In this document: piece by piece, positions 43,777 through 51,842 of the stretch | Layout: each line of letters begins with the position of its first letter | How positions within the stretch are numbered: position 1 is the first letter of the stretch | NCBI GenBank assembly: GCA_951813615.1 | Contig: OX638377.1 | Location: forward strand, 2,480,001 to 2,544,000 | DNA from: an uncultured Latescibacterota bacterium | GTDB taxonomy: Bacteria > Latescibacterota > UBA2968 > UBA8231 | DNA length: 64,000 bases | Direction: 5' to 3' | Translations under genes and position numbers: made by a program | The notes under the pieces: model-generated | Told to the model about the DNA's origin: nothing | Database searches by the model: none | What the model saw: the letters and a program-made list of their open reading frames with translations, nothing else

Positions 43777-46686
43777 TCAACGCAGCAGGATGAGCTTGCG
43801 CGTCAAGGCCGCATCGTCCGTCACCAGTCGATACAGGTACGCGCCGCTGGCTACAGGGTGCCCTGCGGCGTCTCGACCGTCCCAATGGAGCCGGTGGTAG
43901 CCGGCCTGCTGCGGCCCTTGGTGGAGAACCGCGACTCGTTGCCCGGTCAATGCGAATACTTCTAGGCGCGTCAAACTTGGTTCCAGTAGGAAGTACGAAA
44001 GAACGGTCTGGCTGTTGAACGGATTGGGCGCGTTTTGCAGCAATTGGGTTTGGTCGGGTAGAGACGTCCGCTTGCCACTCCCAAAAAGGTCGAAAAAAGC
44101 GGCCAAGGGATCTTCTTCCCCGATAGCGGTAAAGGTCACCGCTGCCAGTCCTTCAACCGTGGCCGTAACCGTATTCGTCCCTGCCTCACTGCCCAGCGTC
44201 AGCGAGGTCGCGGCGCGGCCGTTGGCATTGGTGGTGGCCGTGGCCGACGACAGCGTTCCTTCACCGGCGGTCACCGCAAACGACACGTCCACCCCGGCTA
44301 TCGCCGCACCATCCTCAGCCGACACTAAAACCACAAACGGCTCGGCCAGTTGTTCGCCAGCCGTGCCTTCTTGGTCATCGCCGCAGACCTTCGTCAGCCT
44401 ATGGGGCGTTGCTTGCTCAGCGGCGGTAGCGGTAAAGGTCTCTGGCTCCAGCCCCTCGACCGTGGCCTTGACCGTATTCGTCCCCGGTTCGCCGCCCAAC
44501 GTCAGCCGGACGGAGGCTCGGCCATTGGCATCGGTGTGGCTCGCGATAGACGACGCAGAGGACTCAACAGTACAAGAGTTGGCATTGGTGGCCGATGACA
44601 AAAACCCCCCGCCAGCGGTGACCGAAAAGGCGACGCGCACTCCGAAAACGGGGGAGCCGTCTTGATTGAGCACCGAAACCACAAGTGGCTTGGCCAGTTG
44701 TGTGCTGGCCGACCCTTTCTGGTCATCGCCGGAGACCTTCGTCAGACTATGAGGAATCCCCGGCCCCCAGTCAGATGCATCCCACAGTGAGACCGAACCA
44801 CGAAAATCCAAACCCGTAGACCCGGAGGCGAGCATGGCCCCATCAGGAGAAAATGCCACCGAGCTGACAGCCGCTATATGCCCTTCTAAGGTGGCGATAT
44901 CTTGTCTGCTCGCTACGTCCCATAGCTTAATCGTGCCATGTGGCCCGACGGTGGCGAGCATAGCCCAATCAGGAGAAAACGATACCGGAGGGCCCGCCCC
45001 TTCTAAGGTGGCGATTTTTGTTCTGCTCGCTACGTCCCATAGCTTAATCGGGCCATTCCATGACAAGGCGGCGAGCATGGCCCCATCAGGAGAAAACGAT
45101 ACCGGAGAGCCCTCCTCTTCTAAGGCGGCGATTTTTGTTCTGCTCGCTACGTCCCATAGCTTAATCTCCAGTGACCTGTCAGAGGACTGCCCGTTGGTGG
45201 CGAGCATGGTCCCATCAAGAGAAAATATTACCCAGTGGATATTGTACGTATTGCCCTCCTCTTCTAAGGTGGCGATTTTTGTTCTGCTCGCTACGTCCCA
45301 TAGCTTAATCTCCGGTGATGACACGGAGGTGGTGGCGAGCATGGTCCCATCAAGAGAAAACGATGCTGACCAGACCTTATCATCTGCTAAGGTGGCGATT
45401 TTTGTTCTGCTCGCTACGTCCCATAGCTCAAGCCCTCTTTGGGGAGGAAGAAGGGTGCCCCCAGTATCAGTAGCGGCAAGGAAGGCGAGCATGGTCCCAT
45501 CAGGAGAAAATGTTACCTTTTCGACCTGATTCACATGCTCTGCTAAGGTGGCAATTCGGTGTGGTGATATTTCCACAACCGCAAAGGATATTACGGCCAC
45601 ATTCCCATCCGCATCAACGACATTGACCCAAAGCGAATGCCTAGCAAGATCGGAAAGACTTGAAAAAGGAGACGATGGAATCCTGCCGTCATACTCGAAT
45701 CGAGCAACGGCCTCTTTCTGGCCTGCAAATCCACGGCATTCCAGCACTTCTCGGGATCCGGCGGCGGAGTGTGGTTCTCTTGTTGTGCCGAATAGGAGCA
45801 CCTGATGAAGCCCTCTGGTTCCGCCGACTTCGAGCCCGATAGGCACGCTTGCTGACCCCGGAGGATACAGATACGGCGATTGGCGGGTTGGCCGCGCACT
45901 CTCGCTAGTCGCAATTGAGCTATTGCGATTGAAGTAGGTATGCACAGCCAAGAATTCAGCGTTGCACGCAGATAGCCGATATCGACCCAGCCCTCCGTAC
46001 GACATGATGTAGGTATCATCGCGAAAATCGTGATCTAGACCGAAGGCATGGCCAAGTTCGTGGGCTTCAACGTCGAACGGGTAGGAGTAGAGTTCTTCGG
46101 CAGAAACCAACGCAAATCCACCACTTTTCGACCACCGACTTCCTACCCCTCCCGCAGTCTGACCACCGCCTGTGCCTATTGAGGTTATGCTGTGGTCAAT
46201 GACGATGAGGTAAATGTTTGCCTCGATATCGAACGTCTGTTCAATTTCCTCAAGCACAATGCGGGTCTTATCAAGATAGTAACTATTGGGGTGTCGCCCA
46301 TCGACACGATGCACTTTTGGGGCACCCTGCGCATCGGTTTCAATGCGGAACATTGTGTTGCCATTGCCATGTGCTTGCATCTGCTCGGCATAGAAGTCCT
46401 GAATGCGGACAATCTCATCTTTCATCTTCTGAACCACTTCGGCGCGATACGGACGGTCGTTGGGCAAAAAGTAGATCATCCGCACCGTGCGCTCTTCGCC
46501 GGTGTCCAGAGCCGCCAGCCGCTTGCCTGCAGGCCGAGGGTGCTCCTGCCGCCACTGCTCGTAATCGAACGGCGCACAGAAATGCACTCTGTCGGTCGGC
46601 GGGGGGACAGCATAGGCTACTGACAGCGGCAAGAGAATGAGGCCGAGCAACGCGAGAACGGCGGAATGGCGAACGAGGGTTTTCAT
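43777..46686 (-). CDS. secreted metzincin-type protease with WD40, Ig-like and C-terminal sorting domains
   Basis: A 969-aa secreted protein. A signal peptide (1-26, ending AYA) is followed by a zinc metallopeptidase-like domain to about 240, with HELGHAFGLDHD and the Met-turn YIMSYGG. WD40-type repeats with SFSPDGxMLA and IKLWDVASRTKIATL lie at about 380-620. Two bacterial Ig-like (Big-1) domains follow at about 640-850 (ADANGRA-type SSATNANS, NANGRAATSLTLGSEAGTNTV). The end is a FlgD-like sorting domain (NAPNPFNSQTV ... GAYLYRLVTDD ... LILLR), consistent with export across the outer membrane. A sigma-54-type promoter and 22-bp repeats lie upstream, next to a sigma-54 activator gene. AAGGAA precedes the ATG. 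Confidence 0.85.
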   Translation of the reverse strand: MKTLVRHSAVLALLGLILLPLSVAYAVPPPTDRVHFCAPFDYEQWRQEHPRPAGKRLAALDTGEERTVRMIYFLPNDRPYRAEVVQKMKDEIVRIQDFYAEQMQAHGNGNTMFRIETDAQGAPKVHRVDGRHPNSYYLDKTRIVLEEIEQTFDIEANIYLIVIDHSITSIGTGGGQTAGGVGSRWSKSGGFALVSAEELYSYPFDVEAHELGHAFGLDHDFRDDTYIMSYGGLGRYRLSACNAEFLAVHTYFNRNSSIATSESARPTRQSPYLYPPGSASVPIGLEVGGTRGLHQVLLFGTTREPHSAAGSREVLECRGFAGQKEAVARFEYDGRIPSSPFSSLSDLARHSLWVNVVDADGNVAVISFAVVEISPHRIATLAEHVNQVEKVTFSPDGTMLAFLAATDTGGTLLPPQRGLELWDVASRTKIATLADDKVWSASFSLDGTMLATTSVSSPEIKLWDVASRTKIATLEEEGNTYNIHWVIFSLDGTMLATNGQSSDRSLEIKLWDVASRTKIAALEEEGSPVSFSPDGAMLAALSWNGPIKLWDVASRTKIATLEGAGPPVSFSPDWAMLATVGPHGTIKLWDVASRQDIATLEGHIAAVSSVAFSPDGAMLASGSTGLDFRGSVSLWDASDWGPGIPHSLTKVSGDDQKGSASTQLAKPLVVSVLNQDGSPVFGVRVAFSVTAGGGFLSSATNANSCTVESSASSIASHTDANGRASVRLTLGGEPGTNTVKATVEGLEPETFTATAAEQATPHRLTKVCGDDQEGTAGEQLAEPFVVLVSAEDGAAIAGVDVSFAVTAGEGTLSSATATTNANGRAATSLTLGSEAGTNTVTATVEGLAAVTFTAIGEEDPLAAFFDLFGSGKRTSLPDQTQLLQNAPNPFNSQTVLSYFLLEPSLTRLEVFALTGQRVAVLHQGPQQAGYHRLHWDGRDAAGHPVASGAYLYRLVTDDAALTRKLILLR
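44888..45430 (-). repeat. near-identical DNA repeats in the WD40 region
   Basis: Five copies of a segment of about 45 bases (beginning near 44888, 45005, 45121, 45265 and 45389) share GTTCTGCTCGCTACGTCCCA with hardly a change. Spacing is 116-144 bases, one per WD40 blade. The DNA-level identity, not only protein similarity, points to recent expansion or gene conversion. Confidence 0.8.
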
Positions 46687-46746
46687 GGGTTCAGTTTCCT
46701 TGAATTAGGCTAAACGGGTCTTATGTCGGTCCAAGCATAATTCTTA

Positions 46747-46762
46747 TGCACATTTCGTACCA
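46747..46762 (-). promoter_or_regulatory. sigma-54-like promoter for the protease gene
   Basis: Minus strand TGGTACGAAATGTGCA: GG and GC are separated by 10 bases as required. Two conserved bases differ from TGGCACG-N4-TTGCA. The start would lie near 46735, about 50 bases before the ATG at 46686. A gene for a sigma-54 activator lies immediately upstream. Confidence 0.55.
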
Positions 46763-46779
46763 GCGACGACAATGCGCAC

Positions 46780-46811
46780 AAAAAAATCCTTTAGGATCAC
46801 CCTAAAGGATT
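46780..46811 (-). terminator. terminator of the propeller/sigma-54 activator gene
   Basis: On the minus strand AATCCTTTAGG and CCTAAAGGATT (11 bp, 5-base loop) are followed by a run of T. It ends the activator transcript just ahead of the protease promoter. Confidence 0.8.
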
Positions 46812-46875
46812 GAAAAACAAGACCTTGAAATATGAACTTTCTTACACTTGTTGCCGTCGCCAGCGTTGCAACAAT

Positions 46876-46966
46876 TCATTCATACGATTTTTCCGTATCA
46901 TTCATACGATTTTTCCGTATCATTCATACGATTTTTCCGTATCATTCATACGATTTTTCCGTATCA
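46876..46966. repeat. four tandem 22-bp palindromic units
   Basis: Four head-to-tail copies with a strict 22-base period. Each contains the inverted repeat ATACG-N7-CGTAT (starts at 46882, 46904, 46926, 46948) with the same T-rich centre. They lie 120-200 bases upstream of the protease promoter -24 element and 30 bases after the stop of the activator gene. Two-turn spacing on one DNA face is what an enhancer-binding activator needs. Confidence 0.85.
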
Positions 46967-46994
46967 AGAACGCAGCGCTCGGCTATCACCCCCT

Positions 46995-49211
46995 TTATGA
47001 CGATTTCTTCGGTCGCTGCAATCCATGTGCACGCATACGGGAACGCAGCCGCTCTGGGTTCATGCCCAACAACTGCGCCGCGCCATACTCTCCATAGATC
47101 CGTCCCTTGGTCGTCTCCAGCGCCGCGATAATCTGCTCCTTTTCGTCCTTGGCCTCGGTATGCTGTCCGACTGGTGGAGCAGACGCCGGCGGCACAAGAG
47201 CCCCTGCTGCTCCCTCATTTTCAGCCGACAGCGGTACATCCGCTACTTCAATAACCTGCTCTCGGCACAGCACCACGGCCTGCTGGATCAAAGACTCCAA
47301 CTCGCGCACATTTCCCGGCCAAGAATGCATCTGTAAGTGCTCCATCACCCCGTCTCCCAGGCTCGGCACCGGCTGTTTCAGCTTTTGGGCCTGCTGACGC
47401 ACAAAATGCCCCACCAGGACCGGAATATCCTCCCGGCGATCCCGCAGGGGCGGCACCACCACGGTGGATACGTTCAAGCGGTAGAATAGATCGGCCCGGA
47501 ACCGCCCCTCCTCAGCTTCCTTTTTCAGGTCGCGGTTGGTCGCCGCAATGATCCGAATATCCACCTTGGTGGACTTATTGCTACCAATTCGTCTCAGATA
47601 GCCCTCGTCCAGCACGTGGAGCAATACCTGTTGGGTTTCTAAGGCCAAATCGCCGATTTCATCGAGGAACAAGGTGCCACCATGCGCCTGTTCAATATAG
47701 CCTGCCCGCTGCGCCACAGCGCCGGTAAAGGCCCCCTGCTCGTGGCCAAACAGTTCGCTTTCGATCAGCTCGGTGGGCAGAGCACCACAATTGAGCGGGA
47801 TAAAGGCGTGCTCTCGGCGTGAGCTCAGAGCGTGGATTTCCCGGGCGATCAGGCCCTTGCCCGTACCCGTCTCGCCCAGCAACAGCACGGTCATATTGGT
47901 CCTGGCCACGGGCTCAACCTGCAACAGAAGCCTGGTTATGGTCGGGCTTTGGCCAGGCACAGCCTGGACCGAGGTCTGCCGCTTATGCTCCGCGCTTTTG
48001 GCAGCGGGGACCACCCGCACCTTCAAGTGGGCTACCTCCGACACCAAGCCATCCCGATCTTGGGTCCGCACCTCAAAGCGATATTCGCCGGCCGGCAAGT
48101 CGTAGTACGACACCTTGTTGTCAAGCGTAAACTCACTCCACTTTGCTGCCGGATTGTGACCAACCAGCCGGTGACTGTAGTGCATCTGCTCTGTCCTCCC
48201 GAGCCCGAAACGGATGCCCTGGAAATGAATCACTATCTCGGGCGCACCCTCTGGACAGGATACGGATTGGGGGGCCTCCAACAGACGCCCCCCCACGACC
48301 TGGCGGATCACGATACCCGGGCGCGTATGGCGGGGCCGGTACCTTATGAGCCCCCCTTCCGTTCCAAACCACAGCCAACCCCGGTGATCGCACAGAATAG
48401 CATTGGCCATATTCTCCGGTCTCAAGGGGCCCAGCCGGATGCTGTGGAAGGTCCGGCCGTTGTAATTCAAGACTCCCTCGCCCTCTAGCCCAATCCACAT
48501 ACTCCCCTTGCTGTCAGCCGCCAGAGATAGAATCCTAATCTTATGAACCGGAAGTCCGTCTTGGGCCTTCATATACTGGCGTACCTGCCTAGAGGCACAG
48601 TCTACGGCAAAAAGCCCATTGGCCGCCCCCACCCAAAGCGTGCCCTCATGCTTCCACAAAGCGTTTACAAAATAAACGGTCTCTAGCCCAGTATAATCCG
48701 GCGCACTCAGATGATCGGCCTTGTCCTTATAGTACAACGCCGGCGTTTCTCTCTGGACACCGATCCATAAGCCCCCTTCGCTATCCGGCATCACGGCTTG
48801 ATACTGCCGGCGGGGCAACCCCTGTGCTAGCGCTACAAAGCGATCTTCTTCGATCCATCCCAAGGTTCCTTGCCCTGTCCAGACCCACAAACGCCCTGCC
48901 TGGTCTTGGCATAGCCCCCCAATGGCTTCGGTGTCTTCCTCTGCGGCCACGGCAATCGTTTGGCGGTCTGTCCCTGCCTTGAATACTTTGCCTTTTTCGC
49001 CTCCAAACCAGAGCGTCCCTTGTCGGTCCACCCCCAGTGCCCAGATCCATAATCCGTCCCGGTCGGGCGAATCCGGTCGTTCTCTAGGCAGGCTAGGCCC
49101 TTTGGTGTGCCAATCCACAGCCGGCCTGCGCCGTCTTCTGCCAAACACCGGATATTCCGATCCGGCAACCCTTCGGCTTCGGTATAGACCTGGAGATGCA
49201 ACGGATCGCAA
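46995..49211 (-). CDS. C-terminal part of split propeller/sigma-54 activator (Y_Y_Y, AAA+, Fis HTH)
   Basis: This is the downstream frame of one gene whose first part is at 48833-50167. Its first about 45 codons are out of register; meaningful sequence begins near 49065 with [20 protein letters not shown]. More propeller repeats follow, then a Y_Y_Y domain ([35 protein letters not shown]). A sigma-54 AAA+ domain comes next: Walker A GETGTGKG (Gly where Glu is usual), [18 protein letters not shown], and WPGNVREL. The C-terminal Fis-type HTH contains [19 protein letters not shown]. There is no transmembrane helix between Y_Y_Y and AAA+, unlike hybrid two-component propeller sensors. It ends 30 bases before the 22-bp repeats. 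Confidence 0.78.
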   Translation of the reverse strand: MRSVASPGLYRSRRVAGSEYPVFGRRRRRPAVDWHTKGPSLPRERPDSPDRDGLWIWALGVDRQGTLWFGGEKGKVFKAGTDRQTIAVAAEEDTEAIGGLCQDQAGRLWVWTGQGTLGWIEEDRFVALAQGLPRRQYQAVMPDSEGGLWIGVQRETPALYYKDKADHLSAPDYTGLETVYFVNALWKHEGTLWVGAANGLFAVDCASRQVRQYMKAQDGLPVHKIRILSLAADSKGSMWIGLEGEGVLNYNGRTFHSIRLGPLRPENMANAILCDHRGWLWFGTEGGLIRYRPRHTRPGIVIRQVVGGRLLEAPQSVSCPEGAPEIVIHFQGIRFGLGRTEQMHYSHRLVGHNPAAKWSEFTLDNKVSYYDLPAGEYRFEVRTQDRDGLVSEVAHLKVRVVPAAKSAEHKRQTSVQAVPGQSPTITRLLLQVEPVARTNMTVLLLGETGTGKGLIAREIHALSSRREHAFIPLNCGALPTELIESELFGHEQGAFTGAVAQRAGYIEQAHGGTLFLDEIGDLALETQQVLLHVLDEGYLRRIGSNKSTKVDIRIIAATNRDLKKEAEEGRFRADLFYRLNVSTVVVPPLRDRREDIPVLVGHFVRQQAQKLKQPVPSLGDGVMEHLQMHSWPGNVRELESLIQQAVVLCREQVIEVADVPLSAENEGAAGALVPPASAPPVGQHTEAKDEKEQIIAALETTKGRIYGEYGAAQLLGMNPERLRSRMRAHGLQRPKKSS

Positions 49212-50167
49212 AAGACCAGCCCACGCTCCGCCAATCCCACCCAGATATTTCCTTCGCGGTCCTCATATGTCAGACGCACATTATCTCTAAGGTTGATACC
49301 CGGTGAGCACTCCCAGCAAGTATGCCATTCCTGCTCGTCGTACACCACCAAGCCCCGAGCGCGCGCCACCCACAGCCAGCCTTTATCGTCTATGCGTATA
49401 TGCCGCGCCCCGAACCGCTTGCTCTGCGGCTCCCCAAGCTCAGCACTCAAATCAATCAAGTCGAGCCGTTGGCGTGACGGATCATAGCGGCTGAGCGCGA
49501 CTCTACTTCCACGGCAAAAGGCCGTCCACAGACAGCCAGAGGCGTCTTGGGCGAACTTCCAAGCCCACTGAAACGCGCCGCCCCTATCGTCTAAGCTCAG
49601 GTGCCGACCATCCAAGCTGATGACCCCCCGGTCTTTCGTTGCCAGCCACGTCGTACCCGCCGAGTCGGTGGCCATGTCATATACACGTCCTATGGGCTGG
49701 CCCTCAATGGCCGTCGTGCTTTCTATGCACTGACCCTCGGCGAACAGGCCAAACCCCGCGCTGGTCAGGACCCGTATGGAGCCATCGGCCTGTGGTTGCA
49801 AACCCACGATTTCATTGGATGGCAGCCCGTGCTCGGTCGTGTACACCTGAAATCCCCGCTCATCGAAGGCAGCGAGTCCGCCACCGAACGTACCGAACCA
49901 TAGCCGCCCGTCTTTATCCTCGGCAATAGCCATTACCGTCGGATGGGGCAGCCCGTCCGCCAGGCCAAAGGTCTCGAACCGGCTCCCGTCGAACCGGCTG
50001 ACCCCACCGTCAGCCGTGGCGATCCACACCAGCCCTCGTCGGTCCTGGTAGACATCTTCCACCTGTATCCCGGCTAGCCCATCGGAAATGGTGTACTGGT
50101 ACCCAAGTATAGAACCTGGAAATGCGGTCCCTCTTAGACTCTCCACAGAATCACGCCCATCGTTCAT
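48833..50167 (-). CDS. N-terminal part of split propeller/sigma-54 activator (Reg_prop repeats)
   Basis: Starts at ATG 50167 with AAGGTGA before it. Residues 1 to about 364 are two-component-regulator propeller repeats: [77 protein letters not shown]. No signal peptide is seen. From about 49065 the frame loses the repeat pattern ([15 protein letters not shown]...), while the overlapping frame carries it on. A single one-base shift at about 49050-49085 (a G/C-rich CCCGACCGGGACGG) would join the two into a protein of about 1050 residues. It may be a true frameshift mutation or an assembly error. Confidence 0.72.
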   Translation of the reverse strand: MNDGRDSVESLRGTAFPGSILGYQYTISDGLAGIQVEDVYQDRRGLVWIATADGGVSRFDGSRFETFGLADGLPHPTVMAIAEDKDGRLWFGTFGGGLAAFDERGFQVYTTEHGLPSNEIVGLQPQADGSIRVLTSAGFGLFAEGQCIESTTAIEGQPIGRVYDMATDSAGTTWLATKDRGVISLDGRHLSLDDRGGAFQWAWKFAQDASGCLWTAFCRGSRVALSRYDPSRQRLDLIDLSAELGEPQSKRFGARHIRIDDKGWLWVARARGLVVYDEQEWHTCWECSPGINLRDNVRLTYEDREGNIWVGLAERGLVFCDPLHLQVYTEAEGLPDRNIRCLAEDGAGRLWIGTPKGLACLENDRIRPTGTDYGSGHWGWTDKGRSGLEAKKAKYSRQGQTAKRLPWPQRKTPKPLGGYAKTRQGVCGSGQGKEPWDGSKKIAL

Positions 50168-50661
50168 CGTTCACCTTGGGTTCTTCCATCGGGCTAATCC
50201 AGTTCCGCTCAAACAAGGCGGCGCACATGGCTGCGCCGCTGCCCTGCACTGGCACCGCTTCCACAGCAGCCGATATAAGCGGTTGCGTTAAAGACAAAAA
50301 AAATCAAACTCCTCATGTCAAGCACGTTTTCGCTTCGCCCCGCAGGGTTCCCGCACTACCAGAGGCTATCTCGAGGTTATTTGCCGAGGCGTCTCCTGCC
50401 CCTCAAGCTGTTCCAGCATCAGCTCCATCGCCGCTTGGGGTGGGGGCTTCGCCGAAGAACCGGCACAGCCCGTCACCAACCGTCGGCGCTTCCCTTGCCT
50501 CCCGCTTACGTTCGAGCGGGGTCGGCTTCCCCCTGCCCGGATGTGCACCAGTTGCTCCCCTGCCCGCTCTCGGGCTATCTTTAGGGAAATTTCCGAACTC
50601 CGGGCAATCGTTGCCCGACGCTCGCGGCCATTGATGCTTTACATCCTTTCCTGTTCAACCC
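50168..50661. other. gap without a convincing gene
   Basis: 494 bases between the divergent activator gene and DUF420. Short overlapping frames in all directions lack ribosome sites and family resemblance. The stretch 50330-50630 is C-rich and reads like degenerate coding or mobile DNA, but no terminal repeats or transposase were found. No clear promoter could be placed for the activator gene. Confidence 0.5.
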
Positions 50662-51075
50662 GTGTCCAGCTCCGATCTTCCCACACTAAACGTCTGCCTC
50701 AATATCTTGTGCGTGTTCCTGCTCGTGCGCGGATTCTTGCAGATCCGCCGAGGCGCACGCCAAGCCCATCAAAAGTCCATGCTGGCCGCCCTCGCCTGCT
50801 CCGTGCTCTTCCTCTGTTCGTATTTGGTTTACCACGTTCAGGTCGGTTCGGTACCCTATCCCCACTATGACTGGACCCGTCCCCTGTACTTCGCCGTGCT
50901 CATTCCCCACATCGTCCTCGCCACGCTGATGGTCCCTTTTGTAGCTCTTGTAGTCTGGCGCGCCTACAACCAAGATTTCGCCCGCCACCGCCGATTGGCC
51001 CGCAGGGTCTGGCCGGTGTGGATCTTTGTGTCGGTTAGCGGTGTGGTGGTCTATCTAATGCTCTACCGGCTCTGA
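50662..51075 (+). CDS. DUF420 membrane protein
   Basis: A 137-aa inner-membrane protein with four helices. It matches DUF420 in size and in its histidines: NVCLNILCVFLLVRGFLQIR, QAHQKSMLAALACSVLFLCSY, YHVQVGSVPY, LIPHIVLATLMVPFVALVV and ARHRRLARRVWPVW. DUF420 proteins are found beside cytochrome oxidase and electron-transport genes and may bind haem or aid assembly; none is adjacent here. The start is GTG 50662, without a strong ribosome site. It converges with the ABC permease gene, leaving two bases between stops. Confidence 0.8.
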   Translation: MSSSDLPTLNVCLNILCVFLLVRGFLQIRRGARQAHQKSMLAALACSVLFLCSYLVYHVQVGSVPYPHYDWTRPLYFAVLIPHIVLATLMVPFVALVVWRAYNQDFARHRRLARRVWPVWIFVSVSGVVVYLMLYRL

Positions 51076-51077
51076 AA

Positions 51078-51842
51078 TCAGGGGCCGCGATTGCGGGCCA
51101 CCATCCAAGCAGCCCCAACGGTCGTCAGCACCGTCCAACCACCAGTGATTAGCAGGGCGCGCACAAACGCCGTGTCGGTTATCAGTTGGGCCGGCACCAA
51201 GTAGAACGCCTTGCGCAAAACGATCAGTGCATAGGTCACGGGATTGCACTGCATCACCCACTCAAGCCAAGGCGCAGCCCCTTCAATGGGAAAGAGCGCA
51301 CCAGAAAGAAACCACAAAGGGATGAGAACGACGCTCATCACCGAATGGTAGCCAGCCACTGAATCCAACTTCCACGCGACCATGAAGCCCAAGCCTGTGA
51401 AGCCCAAGCCGATCACTGCGCAGAGAACCAAGAGCGCCAATATCATCTCCGCGGCCAAGCTGATGCCGGCCACCGGTGCCAGTAACAAAAATACCAGCAC
51501 CTGCAAGAGGGCGATGAGCGTACCGCCGACCAGCTTGCCCAACGCTATACTCAGGCGCGACACTGGGGCTACCAGCACGCCTTGCAAAAAGCCAACGCTG
51601 CGATCTTCAATGAGGGTGATGGTGGAAAAAATTGCCGCGAATAGCAACAGCATCAGCACGATGCCCGGATAGAAGAATTCTCCGTAGCTCAACTCGCTGC
51701 TCCCGCTGATGAAGCTATCGGCAAAACCCGAGCCCATGAAAAACCACAGCATCAGCGGCTGCACCAAGCTCCCCAACAGCCGCGAGGGCTGACGAAAAAA
51801 GCGCAGCACTTCGCGCTGGGCCAAAATCCAGACGCCGTTCAA
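51078..51842 (-). CDS. ABC-2 type exporter permease (DrrB-like)
   Basis: A 254-aa inner-membrane permease with six helices. WILAQREVLRFFRQPSRLLG at the N-terminus, PGIVLMLLLFAAIFSTITLIEDR-SVGFLQGVLVAPVSR, and PLWFLSGALFPIEGAAPWLEW are typical of the ABC-2 (DrrB/NodJ) family. Its start overlaps the ATPase stop by 4 bases (ATGA), so the two are made as a pair. The substrate (drug, lipid or polysaccharide) is unknown. Confidence 0.88.
   Translation of the reverse strand: MNGVWILAQREVLRFFRQPSRLLGSLVQPLMLWFFMGSGFADSFISGSSELSYGEFFYPGIVLMLLLFAAIFSTITLIEDRSVGFLQGVLVAPVSRLSIALGKLVGGTLIALLQVLVFLLLAPVAGISLAAEMILALLVLCAVIGLGFTGLGFMVAWKLDSVAGYHSVMSVVLIPLWFLSGALFPIEGAAPWLEWVMQCNPVTYALIVLRKAFYLVPAQLITDTAFVRALLITGGWTVLTTVGAAWMVARNRGP

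Noticed and set aside
44888-45430. CRISPR-like or mobile repeat array
   Set aside because: The repeats are in frame within one protein and code for WD40 blades.
46876-46966. CRISPR array from the four evenly spaced repeats
   Set aside because: The units are contiguous and identical across the full 22-bp period, so there are no unique spacers, and no cas genes are in the window.
46810-47131. Forward-strand coding frames with repeated phenylalanine-rich peptides
   Set aside because: They arise from translating the 22-bp tandem repeats and the antisense of the activator gene; they have no sensible start or homology.
50220-50290. Forward sigma-54 promoter (CTGGCACCGCTTCC)
   Set aside because: The GG is not followed by GC at ten bases, so the core spacing fails.
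50315-50634. Short frames in the gap before DUF420, and a group II intron or insertion-sequence remnant
   Set aside because: No ribosome sites, terminal repeats, reverse transcriptase or transposase motifs could be found; composition alone is not enough.
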